NCBI GenBank assembly: GCA_031550605.1
Contig: JAVBOK010000069.1
Span: 1 to 64,000 of the forward strand
Direction: 5' to 3'
Length of the DNA: 64,000 bases
Source of the DNA: FLUQ01 sp031550605
GTDB lineage: Bacteria; Desulfobacterota; Desulfovibrionia; Desulfovibrionales; Desulfovibrionaceae
Shown in pieces: positions 18,381-26,112 of the stretch. Position numbers and translations under genes: made by a program. The notes beneath the pieces were generated by a model that was given only the letters and a program-made list of their open reading frames with translations, searched no databases and was not told the DNA's origin. How positions within the stretch are numbered: position 1 is the stretch's first letter; each line of letters begins with the position of its first letter.

Positions 18381-19541
18381 TTACGCCTGAGCCCCGAAGA
18401 CCAGGGTGTCACTGTTGCCCAGGTACACGTCGGACTTGGAACGGAAACGGGCCGTGCCGCGCACCACGGGGTATTTGACATCCACGAACTTGCGCGCGGT
18501 GACCAGGCCCGTGCAGTGGTTGCAGCCGATTTTCTGCAGATCCCACTTTTTCAGGCCGATGACCAGATCGTCATACTTGGGATCCCAGTCGTCAAAGGGG
18601 GATATGTGCAGCCCGCCATACAGACCGTAAAAGCGGTCGTTTTCGTACTTCAGTTCCCGGTACGCCGTGTCCGCGAACAGGATGATCCCCTGGTGGCAGC
18701 AGCCGGTCACGCTGAGCAGGCCCAGGTCCTTGATGTTGAAGTACATGGACATTTCTCCGTATACCTTGAGAATGATGGGGATTTCGAACATGTACAGGGC
18801 CATGCCCGGCTGTACTGTATACAGGCCCTTGGGCACTTCCGTGACCTTGCCCCTGTGGCCGGAATCTTTCAGATACTGCCGGCCGGCGGGGAAAAAGGTC
18901 TTGGGGTGATACACATGGATGTCCGGACGGTATTTCATGGTCACGGGCACGCCCCAGTAATGGTCCATGTGTTCGTGCGACACCATCAGGGCGGCGATTT
19001 CGTTGTTGGCCAGCATCTTGTCGATGCCTTCCCGCCGGAAGGACTGGTCCATCCAGTCATAGGACCAGCCGGTATCCAGCAGATACTTGGTGACCCGGCC
19101 GTCCAGAGCCTCCACTTCCACCAGGCAGGAGAAGCCGCCCAGGTTGTCGGTGCTGACGGAAGTTGCCTTGGCGATTTCCCAGGCCTTTTCCAGTTTGTTC
19201 GGCAGGTATTCCTTGATCCTGGCAATGCCTTCCTGATAGGTGCCCTTGCCCACGCCCTTGCCGTTGCCCAGAGGACCCCAGTTGTAGGTGTACTGGTCCA
19301 CCAGCAACCCGCCCGCGCCGCGCACGTCCTGCATGAACACGCCGTTGTCGAACCAGCTGGTCTCGGAGATGTTGGTGATTTTGACGGATTTGCAGACCCC
19401 GAAATCCTGCATTTTCCGCTGCACTTTGGGCAAAAAGCTTTCCCGCATGGGGGAATAGGAGAACAGGCCCATGGCGCCCAGCGTGCCCGCGCCGAGTCCC
19501 AGAGTCGCTCCCTTGATGAAATCGCGTCTGCTTATGGACAT
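18381..19541 (-). CDS. Tat-exported metallo-beta-lactamase-fold protein (COG1237-like)
   Basis: The 386-residue protein starts at 19541 with GGAGG before it. The N-terminus MSISRRDFIKGATLGLGAG is a Tat signal (SRRDFIK), so the protein is exported folded with its metals. The metal site S-H-E-H-M-D-H-Y (near residue 185) matches HxHxDH. GCCHQGI (near residue 280) and GCNHCTGL (near residue 340) match the later motifs of the COG1237 subgroup, best known from archaeal dihydropterin-phosphate synthase relatives. A periplasmic location is unusual for that subgroup. It follows the membrane protein gene by 11 bases and is clearly in its operon. Confidence 0.85.
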   Translation of the reverse strand: MSISRRDFIKGATLGLGAGTLGAMGLFSYSPMRESFLPKVQRKMQDFGVCKSVKITNISETSWFDNGVFMQDVRGAGGLLVDQYTYNWGPLGNGKGVGKGTYQEGIARIKEYLPNKLEKAWEIAKATSVSTDNLGGFSCLVEVEALDGRVTKYLLDTGWSYDWMDQSFRREGIDKMLANNEIAALMVSHEHMDHYWGVPVTMKYRPDIHVYHPKTFFPAGRQYLKDSGHRGKVTEVPKGLYTVQPGMALYMFEIPIILKVYGEMSMYFNIKDLGLLSVTGCCHQGIILFADTAYRELKYENDRFYGLYGGLHISPFDDWDPKYDDLVIGLKKWDLQKIGCNHCTGLVTARKFVDVKYPVVRGTARFRSKSDVYLGNSDTLVFGAQA

Positions 19542-19552
19542 GGGAGCCTCCG

Positions 19553-20956
19553 TTACGGGATAAGGTTGATGCTTTTGCTGACGACGGGGATCAGCCAGAC
19601 CGTCAGGAAATACCCGGCCACTCCGACGGCCACGCCCGTGATCACGCCGGGCACCATGCTGGGCTGCCACAGGGGTTCCGCTTCAAAGCGGGCGTGTTCG
19701 GCGGCCTGTTCCTCGGCGGTTTTGGCTTCCAGCTTCCAGCCGGGCCAGTTGTCCATAAACCAGTGGTTGATGATCCAGATGTTGAGCAGCCAGATGGTGG
19801 GGATCATGGGGAACTGCTGCGGGTGGGAAAAGCCCTTTTGGGTGCCCAGGAAATTGTGCGCCGTGGCGTAATAGACCGCGTAGAAGGCAAGACCCGCGAC
19901 GATGACGATGCCGGTGCGGATCAGGATGTTGGCGGGGGTGGAGTATGCGCGCGGCCAGTTGTTGCAGTAAAACTGCAGGAAAATGGCCGGCACCAGGAAG
20001 AAGATCGCGGTTTCGCCGACGTGCAGCCAGCGCCAGTCGGGGGCGGCGTCGCGGCGATGTCCGCGGATGGATTCGCCCCAGGCCAGTTCCTGCGCGTACC
20101 AGAAGAAGAAGCACAGGGCCAGGGATATGACGATGATGCCGAAGAACAGGGCCCAGCGCCTGGTCCAGGCGTTTTTGATCAGGCAGAAGGGCCAGCGTTC
20201 CCAGATGCCTTCCATCAGCCAGACCACCACGGTGCAGCACATGATCCAGGCGATGTGGAAGTTGCCGGAAACCGTGTGGGCGAAATTTTCCCAATACGGC
20301 GGGGTGATGGCCGCGAAGGCCTGCCAAGGATAATACAGGATGCCCATGTGCGAATGCATGGTCAGAAAATACACAATGGTGCTGAGGAAGAAGGTCAGCA
20401 CCCAGATGCTGAAGCCGCGCACCGGCTGGGGCATTTGGGCCCAGGGTTCGCCCTCCATGGCCACGACCCAGGCCGGGGACAGCCATGATGCGATGGCCGC
20501 GAACATCAGACAGGCCGTGGCCGCGTATTCTTCGGCAAAGAATTTGGTCACGCCGGGCAGTTTGGTCAACTGGTCCGAATTGAAGTAGGCCAGGCCGTAA
20601 TTGCCCAGAATACCTTCAAAAAAGCCTTTGATCAGCAGCAGCATGAGCGCCACCGCCACCAGCGTCAGCACCAGCCCCTTGGTCACGGGATGGGCCGTGC
20701 GCAGCCAGGAGCGTTTGAAGGGCCAGAAATCGAAGATGTATGCCATCCAGATCAGGATGATCAGCAGCCAGCGGCAGTAGTTGTAGCCGACGTACGGAGT
20801 GTACAGCCGCATGACGCCGCGCGGGTCCTGAAAAATCCACCAGGTTATCGCAAAAATCAGCAGCGTGAACACCAGGTTGGCAAGAGCGGGAAGAGGTCCG
20901 CCCCAGCGCGCGACAAGTTTTCGTTCTTCCAGATACGAACTGAGTTGGCCAGCCAT
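19553..20956 (-). CDS. Unknown 11-TM membrane protein paired with a Tat MBL protein
   Basis: The 467-residue protein has about eleven membrane segments, at residues roughly 23-43, 60-77, 93-112, 146-166, 181-200, 231-247, 267-286, 318-334, 347-367, 386-403 and 442-464. It is rich in Trp and has His at HSH (about 203), HTV and HNF. A perfect AAGGAGGT stands before the ATG. I do not recognise the family. The tight link with an exported MBL hydrolase suggests it carries the hydrolase's substrate or product, or anchors a membrane complex. Confidence 0.75.
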   Translation of the reverse strand: MAGQLSSYLEERKLVARWGGPLPALANLVFTLLIFAITWWIFQDPRGVMRLYTPYVGYNYCRWLLIILIWMAYIFDFWPFKRSWLRTAHPVTKGLVLTLVAVALMLLLIKGFFEGILGNYGLAYFNSDQLTKLPGVTKFFAEEYAATACLMFAAIASWLSPAWVVAMEGEPWAQMPQPVRGFSIWVLTFFLSTIVYFLTMHSHMGILYYPWQAFAAITPPYWENFAHTVSGNFHIAWIMCCTVVVWLMEGIWERWPFCLIKNAWTRRWALFFGIIVISLALCFFFWYAQELAWGESIRGHRRDAAPDWRWLHVGETAIFFLVPAIFLQFYCNNWPRAYSTPANILIRTGIVIVAGLAFYAVYYATAHNFLGTQKGFSHPQQFPMIPTIWLLNIWIINHWFMDNWPGWKLEAKTAEEQAAEHARFEAEPLWQPSMVPGVITGVAVGVAGYFLTVWLIPVVSKSINLIP

Positions 20957-21005
20957 AGTACCTCCTTATGGCATGCAGCAGGGGATATGCCGCGTCGCGC
21001 GCCGT

Positions 21006-21653
21006 TCAGGGGCGGCGGCTTCGCAGCAGCAACGCAATATAGTCCGCGGCGTACGAGGCCGCCGGTTCCGGTTCTTTGCGGCGCACCGCCCCCAGCAGGC
21101 GGGCCAGGCAGGCGAAGACGGATTCGTGTTCCGCCTCCGTCCGCGCGGTGAACAGTTCGGGAAAATACCGGCCAGAGGGCAGAAGGGATTCAAGGGCCGC
21201 GGCCAGTTGGGGATTGTCCGCGCCGTGCGCGATCCCGCGCAGAAAAGCGGTCTGCGCCGCCGCGAAGTCCGCCGCAAGACCGGCCTGCACGGCGACGCCC
21301 ACCGGAGTGAGCAGCCGTTCCAGTTCCAGCAGAGCCTGCGGCGATGCCCTTTGGGCGCAAAGGGCGGCGACAGCGGGTAAAAGATGGGGCAGTCCATCCA
21401 GGCGGTAGAACAAATTTTGCCGGGTTGTGCAGGCCGCTGTGCCGGAAGCGGGCTCCACATAGGTGCCGCTGCCCTGGCGGGATCCCAGAATGCCCCGGCC
21501 GTGCAGCATCCGCAACGCCGTGCGCAATGTATTGCGACTGACGCCGAAATCTTCGGCCAACTGGCGTTCCGGGGGCAGGCGGTCGTGGGGCTGCCACTTG
21601 CCCGAACGGATTTTTTCTTCGATCAGGGATGCGATATGCTGCTGTTTTTCCAT
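21006..21653 (-). CDS. GntR family transcriptional regulator
   Basis: The 215-residue protein starts at 21653 (MEKQQHIASLIEEKIRSG). The winged helix fills residues 1-70 with LPPERQLAEDFGVSRNTLRTALRMLHGRG, the GntR recognition helix. The C-terminal all-helical part looks like an FCD/FadR-type ligand domain but is short and Ala-rich, and the usual FCD metal histidines are not evident. Its own operator-like palindrome is at 21667-21679. The gene follows the PAS-GAF gene by 124 bases and precedes the membrane/MBL pair, which it may control. Confidence 0.85.
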   Translation of the reverse strand: MEKQQHIASLIEEKIRSGKWQPHDRLPPERQLAEDFGVSRNTLRTALRMLHGRGILGSRQGSGTYVEPASGTAACTTRQNLFYRLDGLPHLLPAVAALCAQRASPQALLELERLLTPVGVAVQAGLAADFAAAQTAFLRGIAHGADNPQLAAALESLLPSGRYFPELFTARTEAEHESVFACLARLLGAVRRKEPEPAASYAADYIALLLRSRRP

Positions 21654-21666
21654 ACCCTGCCTGCAT

Positions 21667-21679
21667 TTGGTTGAACCAA
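21667..21679. promoter_or_regulatory. FadR-type operator before the GntR gene
   Basis: The palindrome TTGGTTGAACCAA contains TGGTTGAACCA, which fits the FadR-subfamily consensus TNGTNNNACNA. It lies 14 bases ahead of the GntR start codon, a position fit for autorepression. A near copy, TGGTTCTACCG at 21773-21783, lies at the 3' end of the upstream gene. Confidence 0.7.
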
Positions 21680-21777
21680 TAGTATAAAAACGGATGGATT
21701 TGCCAAGGTTTTTCTTCAGGCGCCGCAAGAAGGGCCTAATCATGCCCTTTCATATTCTTTTTTTTCTGTAATTGGTT

Positions 21778-23064
21778 CTACCGGGAAGACGTGTCGCGGA
21801 CTTGTTTCCGCCACAGGTCAATAGCGCGGGTAAAGGCGGGGACAAGCACGTCGTAGCGTTCGGAACCGGCCAGGGAAAAGGCGGCCGGCCGGGTGGAGCA
21901 AAGGATCAGCACCGCGTGCAGGCGGCCGCCGCGGTAGAAGGGGCGGGCGATATACGAGCGGACGCCCCGGGGCACGAACAGAACCCAGTCGATGGATTTG
22001 ATGCTGTCCAGGGTGTCGTCGACCACCAGACAACCCAGGCCGTGGCGCTCAATGTCCTGGGCGATGGTGCCTTCATAGGAAAACGTGCTGCCCCAGGGCA
22101 GGTCGGCGCAGGGTTTGCCCACCCCGTACACGGTGACGCATCCCTTGCGGGCCTTGATGTCGGAAAAAATCAGGGCGTCATAGGCATGCGGTTCGTGGCT
22201 GGCCAGCAGGCCCTCCATGGCGGCGCGCAGGGAAGGTGCGGCCTCTGCCTGTTGCAGCAGCGCATGTTCCGCCGACCCCGGAGGGGCTTTTTTCGCGGCG
22301 AGGGCCGGCCGGTTCTGGCCCGTCCTGCGCAGCAGGCAGAGCCGGGCCAGACGCCGGCCCTCCCAAATCACGTGGGGAAGGCGCGCTTCCTCGCTGACGG
22401 CGGCGCCCGCCGCGCCACGCAATATCAGCGAGCCGCTCCAGACAGGATTTTCGGCCATATGATCCAGGGCCTTGGATGCGGCGGATGCGGCGGCACGGGG
22501 CATGAGCGAAAAAAAGGAGCGATGGTCTTCGTCCGGGGCAAAGCCGAAGTGCTGCGCAGCTTCCGCGTTGCATCCCGCGATATTCCGCGTGGAAAGATCC
22601 ACAAGCAGCACGGGGTAGCCGGCGGCTGACCGGCACAGGCCCTGCCTGCCCGCGGCGGCATGGTTCAGTTCAGGGATCAGATACTCCCAAGCCGGCTGCA
22701 ACAGCCCGTTGTAATAATTCTTGTTGTTCGGGCAGGGCCAGCCCTGCAGCAGCTGCCATTGCCCCGGGTTCTGCCCGTTCTGGCCGGTAAGGCGGAAAAA
22801 GGCGCAGGCCGGGGAACGCGAAGCGATGGCTTCCCAGAACTCCGTCAACTGCAGATGGTCTTCGGCCGCCGTGGCCTGCCGCCGGAAATGAGCGTCCTTG
22901 AGCAGGGATTCGGTTTTGTCGCCCAGCAGCGGGTGCCGCCAGGGGTGCAGCACTTCCAGGCGCGAACGCGGCACCTCGATACGCCAGGCGAGGCCGGGAA
23001 AGGAACAGACCCACGCCTGAATCCAGGAAACGGCGGATTCGGGCGGCATTGCTGGGTGACTCAT
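21778..23064 (-). CDS. PAS-GAF sensory protein in the TonB/ExbBD operon
   Basis: The 428-residue soluble protein has a PAS-like N-terminal half. GYPVLLVDLSTRNIAGCNAEA near residue 150 is the PAS core. A GAF-like C-terminal half has YGVGKPCADLPWGSTFSYEG, then LVVDDTLDSIKSIDW and SYIARPFYRGGRLHAVLI. No output domain (kinase, cyclase or DNA-binding) follows, so it probably acts on a partner. The start codon touches the tonB stop codon, so the two are coupled. Confidence 0.75.
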   Translation of the reverse strand: MSHPAMPPESAVSWIQAWVCSFPGLAWRIEVPRSRLEVLHPWRHPLLGDKTESLLKDAHFRRQATAAEDHLQLTEFWEAIASRSPACAFFRLTGQNGQNPGQWQLLQGWPCPNNKNYYNGLLQPAWEYLIPELNHAAAGRQGLCRSAAGYPVLLVDLSTRNIAGCNAEAAQHFGFAPDEDHRSFFSLMPRAAASAASKALDHMAENPVWSGSLILRGAAGAAVSEEARLPHVIWEGRRLARLCLLRRTGQNRPALAAKKAPPGSAEHALLQQAEAAPSLRAAMEGLLASHEPHAYDALIFSDIKARKGCVTVYGVGKPCADLPWGSTFSYEGTIAQDIERHGLGCLVVDDTLDSIKSIDWVLFVPRGVRSYIARPFYRGGRLHAVLILCSTRPAAFSLAGSERYDVLVPAFTRAIDLWRKQVRDTSSR

Positions 23065-23580
23065 TTATAAAGCGTACTGGTATTTGACCGGAAGGACCAG
23101 AGAAATCTCTTCCGTTCCCAGGATGGAAGGGCGTTTCACCACCCCGCTGGCCTGTCTGACGGCTTCTTCGGCGGCCCGGTCGAGAGCCGGGTTGCCCGAC
23201 CCCCCGCTCAGTCTGATATGCTGGAACGTGCCGTCCGGGACGATGGTGAGGGAAAACAGGGCCAGACCGATAAATTCCCGCCGGGCAAGAGGGGAAACAA
23301 AACGGCGGGCATGGACCGCCTGCAGCACGTCTTCAAGATAGCGCCGCCGTTCCTGGGCGCGTTTATCCACCCCGTCCCGTCTGGCACTTTCCGCATCGGC
23401 CGCTTCCAGAGACACGGAAACGGTTTCGGCTATCAGGGGCGCGCCGGACGTGAATTCATGGCTGAGACGCTGGCCCTGCCCGTACAGGGCGGTGATTTCG
23501 GACCAGGGCAGATGGAACAGCATGAAATGCAGAAACAGGGAGATGGCCAGTCCGGCATACAAGCGCGACGCGTCGGTCAT
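23065..23580 (-). CDS. Short TonB-like energy transducer
   Basis: The 171-residue protein has one N-terminal membrane anchor (LYAGLAISLFLHFMLFHL, about residues 8-25). The C-terminal TonB domain contains FVSPLARREFIGLALFSLTI, DGTFQHIRLSGGSGNPALDRAAEEAV and an aromatic/hydrophobic end. It spans the periplasm and passes energy from ExbB/ExbD to an outer membrane receptor. The Pro-rich spacer of classical TonB is missing, so its periplasmic reach is short. It overlaps exbD by four bases. Confidence 0.85.
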   Translation of the reverse strand: MTDASRLYAGLAISLFLHFMLFHLPWSEITALYGQGQRLSHEFTSGAPLIAETVSVSLEAADAESARRDGVDKRAQERRRYLEDVLQAVHARRFVSPLARREFIGLALFSLTIVPDGTFQHIRLSGGSGNPALDRAAEEAVRQASGVVKRPSILGTEEISLVLPVKYQYAL

Positions 23581-24038
23581 GGCCGTTCCTGTGTCCCTTG
23601 GCCGGCGGGTTCCGAACCGGGCTTGCCCGTGGCGATGACCAGCCGTTCGCCGCCCAGTTTGCGCACCGCGTCGACAATGCGCACCAGGGCTTCCACCGGC
23701 GCGTCGGGCGCTGTCCGCAGCACCAGTTGCCGGCGGTCCGGCAGGCCCGCGCCGTTCCGCGCGGCGCTGTTCCGCAGGAAAAGGCCCAGATCTGCGGGCT
23801 TCAGGGCGACTCCTTCGCAGGACAGGCTGCCGTCGGAAGCCAGCCGCAGTTCCAGAATTTTTCCGGACAGCGGGCGGCTGGTCTGGGCCGGGGGCAGTTC
23901 CACGTCCATGCCGCGCACGGCAAAAGCTGACGCGATGATGAAAAACAGCAGCAGAATGAAAATGACATCCAGCAGCGGGGTCAGATCCGGCCCTTCATCT
24001 TCCCGGTACCCGGCGTCGCGGAAGAACGCCTTAATCAT
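23577..24038 (-). CDS. exbD: ExbD/TolR family protein
   Basis: The 153-residue protein starts at 24038 (MIKAFFRDAG). A single membrane segment near residues 22-42 holds the conserved Asp in PDLTPLLDVIFILLLFFI, the proton-coupling residue. The C-terminal periplasmic domain ends in ALVRIVDAVRKLGGERLVIAT. It overlaps exbB by eight bases and tonB by four. Confidence 0.9.
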   Translation of the reverse strand: MIKAFFRDAGYREDEGPDLTPLLDVIFILLLFFIIASAFAVRGMDVELPPAQTSRPLSGKILELRLASDGSLSCEGVALKPADLGLFLRNSAARNGAGLPDRRQLVLRTAPDAPVEALVRIVDAVRKLGGERLVIATGKPGSEPAGQGTQERP

Positions 24039-24642
24039 GGTCTTGTCCGTTCCGGCCCGTCTCCAGAACCACAAGGGAAGCGGCAAGCCGGTGCAGGGCC
24101 TTGCAGGTGCGGCGGCAACGCCCCTGAAAAGCGTGCAGCGCCAGCAGCACGGGTATGGCGATCAGAAGCCCGGCCGCCGTGGTAAGCAGAGCCTGCCAGA
24201 TGCCTTCAGCCAGGACGGAGAGATCCACGCCGCCCTGAGTCGCCGCCAGCCGCGAAAAGGTGTTGATCATTCCCAGAATCGTGCCCAGAAGCCCCAGCAG
24301 GGGAGCCGCCCTGACGATGACGCTGAGCACGGACAGGTTTTTTTCCAGCCGGGCCATGATTTCCTCCGCCAGCAGGGACAGGACGTCATTTTTCTCCGGA
24401 GACGGCGGCGCGATTAGTTCCTGGAAAAAAGGGGCGAAGACCGGCGATCCTTCCGGCAGCAAGGTTTTGACGGCGGAAATGTCCCGGAGGGACAGGGCGG
24501 CGGCGATTTTTTTGTCCATGCCCGGCTGGGGAAAGCCCAGAGAAAGGTAAAAAAGCGTCCGTTCGCAGATAACGGCCAGGGCCAGAACGGACAGGCCCAG
24601 CAAAGGCCACATCACCCAGCCGCCCAGATAGAAAAAGTGCAT
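24031..24642 (-). CDS. exbB: ExbB/MotA/TolQ proton channel family protein
   Basis: The 203-residue protein has three membrane segments. The last two (APLLGLLGTILGMINTFSRLA and WQALLTTAAGLLIAIPVLLALHAF) are the conserved ExbB/TolQ pair. It forms the inner-membrane motor with ExbD and powers TonB. AAGGAG precedes the ATG. It is the first gene of the operon exbB-exbD-tonB-PAS/GAF. Confidence 0.92.
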   Translation of the reverse strand: MHFFYLGGWVMWPLLGLSVLALAVICERTLFYLSLGFPQPGMDKKIAAALSLRDISAVKTLLPEGSPVFAPFFQELIAPPSPEKNDVLSLLAEEIMARLEKNLSVLSVIVRAAPLLGLLGTILGMINTFSRLAATQGGVDLSVLAEGIWQALLTTAAGLLIAIPVLLALHAFQGRCRRTCKALHRLAASLVVLETGRNGQDHD

Positions 24643-24654
24643 GGAATCTCCTTG

Positions 24655-25461
24655 TCAGCGCGCGGGGAAAAAAAGTTCCGCTTCTTTCCGGTCTTTGACC
24701 AGAGGAGTCAGGCGTTCACGGGTTTGGATCGCGCCGGGGGCCGTGTCCCGCCGCAAGTGCAGGGGGCAGGCGGCCACGCAGGCCTGGCAGATGATACACA
24801 GTTTTTCGTCCGTGACCGGACCGGCGGCGTCGACGGAAACGGCCCCGGACGGGCAGACCGCGGCGCAGGCGCCGCAGGAGGTGCAGTCCGCCAGAGCGTC
24901 GTCCGTCATGACCGGCGCGCGGCAGATGTCGGGATAGGGCCGGTAGGGGGTATTGCCGGGCAGAGCCAGGGGTTCGGGAACCGTCCCGGCGGCCAGGGCC
25001 GCCGCTTCCCGGCCCAAGCGGGAGGCCTTCTCCAGATCGGCGGCATCGGGCCTGCCCGGCGCCATGGGGAACGCGTCCGTATGGTACGAATGCCGCGAGA
25101 CGAAGGCGCCGGCGGCCAGAGGGACGAAGCCCGCGGCCCGGGCCGTCTCTCCCAGTTCGAGAAGGGCGTCGTCATAATGCCGGTTGCCGTAATTGACCGC
25201 CAGAATCGTCGGGGTTTTTTCGCCCTTTGCCCTGGTCAGGGCAAGCGCCGCCAGACGCGGCACCCGGCCGAAATACACGGGCACGGCCAGAATGACCAGG
25301 TCGGCGGCGGAAAAGGTGAGGGCGGCGTTCTTTCTGGCCGCCGGCAGGGTCAGGTCGTGAAGGACCGTCGGCAGTCCCGCGCCTTTGGCCACGGTTTCCG
25401 CGATCCTGCGTGTGCTGCCGGTCGGGGAGAAACAGACGACGGAACATCGGGTCACAGGCAT
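24655..25461 (-). CDS. EFR1 family ferredoxin (flavodoxin-like plus 2x[4Fe-4S])
   Basis: The 268-residue protein starts at 25461 after AAGGAG. Residues 1-150 form a flavodoxin-like fold with the FMN phosphate loop FSPTGSTRRI. The C-terminal half carries CTSCGACAAVCPSG and CIICQACVAACPLH, two [4Fe-4S] sites of the CxxCxxCxxxCP type. EFR1 proteins move electrons in anaerobes; the partner is unknown. The gene lies 12 bases before exbB and may be its leader gene. Confidence 0.9.
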   Translation of the reverse strand: MPVTRCSVVCFSPTGSTRRIAETVAKGAGLPTVLHDLTLPAARKNAALTFSAADLVILAVPVYFGRVPRLAALALTRAKGEKTPTILAVNYGNRHYDDALLELGETARAAGFVPLAAGAFVSRHSYHTDAFPMAPGRPDAADLEKASRLGREAAALAAGTVPEPLALPGNTPYRPYPDICRAPVMTDDALADCTSCGACAAVCPSGAVSVDAAGPVTDEKLCIICQACVAACPLHLRRDTAPGAIQTRERLTPLVKDRKEAELFFPAR

Positions 25462-25663
25462 GGATTTCTCCTTGCGGTGGAGTGTTGGCCCGGTCGGGGC
25501 GCGGCTTGGCGCCGGGCGGAGCATCCGCGGCCGGGGGCGGGCTTTGCCGCCGTTACGCGGCTGTTTGAAGCGGTGGTTGCTCCGGGTGCTGTCCGCATGA
25601 GGGAAAGAATGCACTGTGATCTTTCCGCGCCGGTGCATGCTGGCGGTATTCCAGCGTCGTATG

Positions 25664-26110
25664 CTACAAAATAAGGGTAACCGGGCCCCAGTTGGTCAGT
25701 GAAACATCCATGTCGGCAGCGAAAATGCCGCTGGCCGTCCTGCCGGGCAGGATCGCGCGCATATGAGCGCAGACCTTGTCGTACAAAACCGCGGCCTGCT
25801 CCGGAGGGCAGGCCGGATGGAAGGACGGCCGCCGTCCTTTGCGGCAGTCCGCGTACAGCGTGAATTGCGACACGAGCAGAATTTCGCCGCCGCAGTCGGC
25901 CAGCCCCAGATTCATGTGCCCTGCGTTGTCCGGGAATATCCGCAGCAGTGGCAGTTTGCGCAAAGTGGCGTCAATGTCCGGCCAGGCGGCGGGGCCGGAA
26001 TCTTCCGGTCCGAAACCGACCAGCACGAGCAGGCCGGCGCCAATGGCGGCCACCGTATCGCCGTTCACCCTGACAGATGCCTGCCGTACCCGCTGCACAA
26101 CCAGACGCAT
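25664..26110 (-). CDS. dtd: D-aminoacyl-tRNA deacylase
   Basis: The 148-residue protein removes D-amino acids wrongly loaded onto tRNA. MRLVVQRVRQASVRVNG at the start, LVSQFTLYAD near residue 80 and the GPVT end (near residue 143) are the DTD signature. The start at 26110 follows the acyl-CoA ligase stop by two bases, so the pair is cotranscribed. Confidence 0.95.
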   Translation of the reverse strand: MRLVVQRVRQASVRVNGDTVAAIGAGLLVLVGFGPEDSGPAAWPDIDATLRKLPLLRIFPDNAGHMNLGLADCGGEILLVSQFTLYADCRKGRRPSFHPACPPEQAAVLYDKVCAHMRAILPGRTASGIFAADMDVSLTNWGPVTLIL

Positions 26111-26112
26111 GC

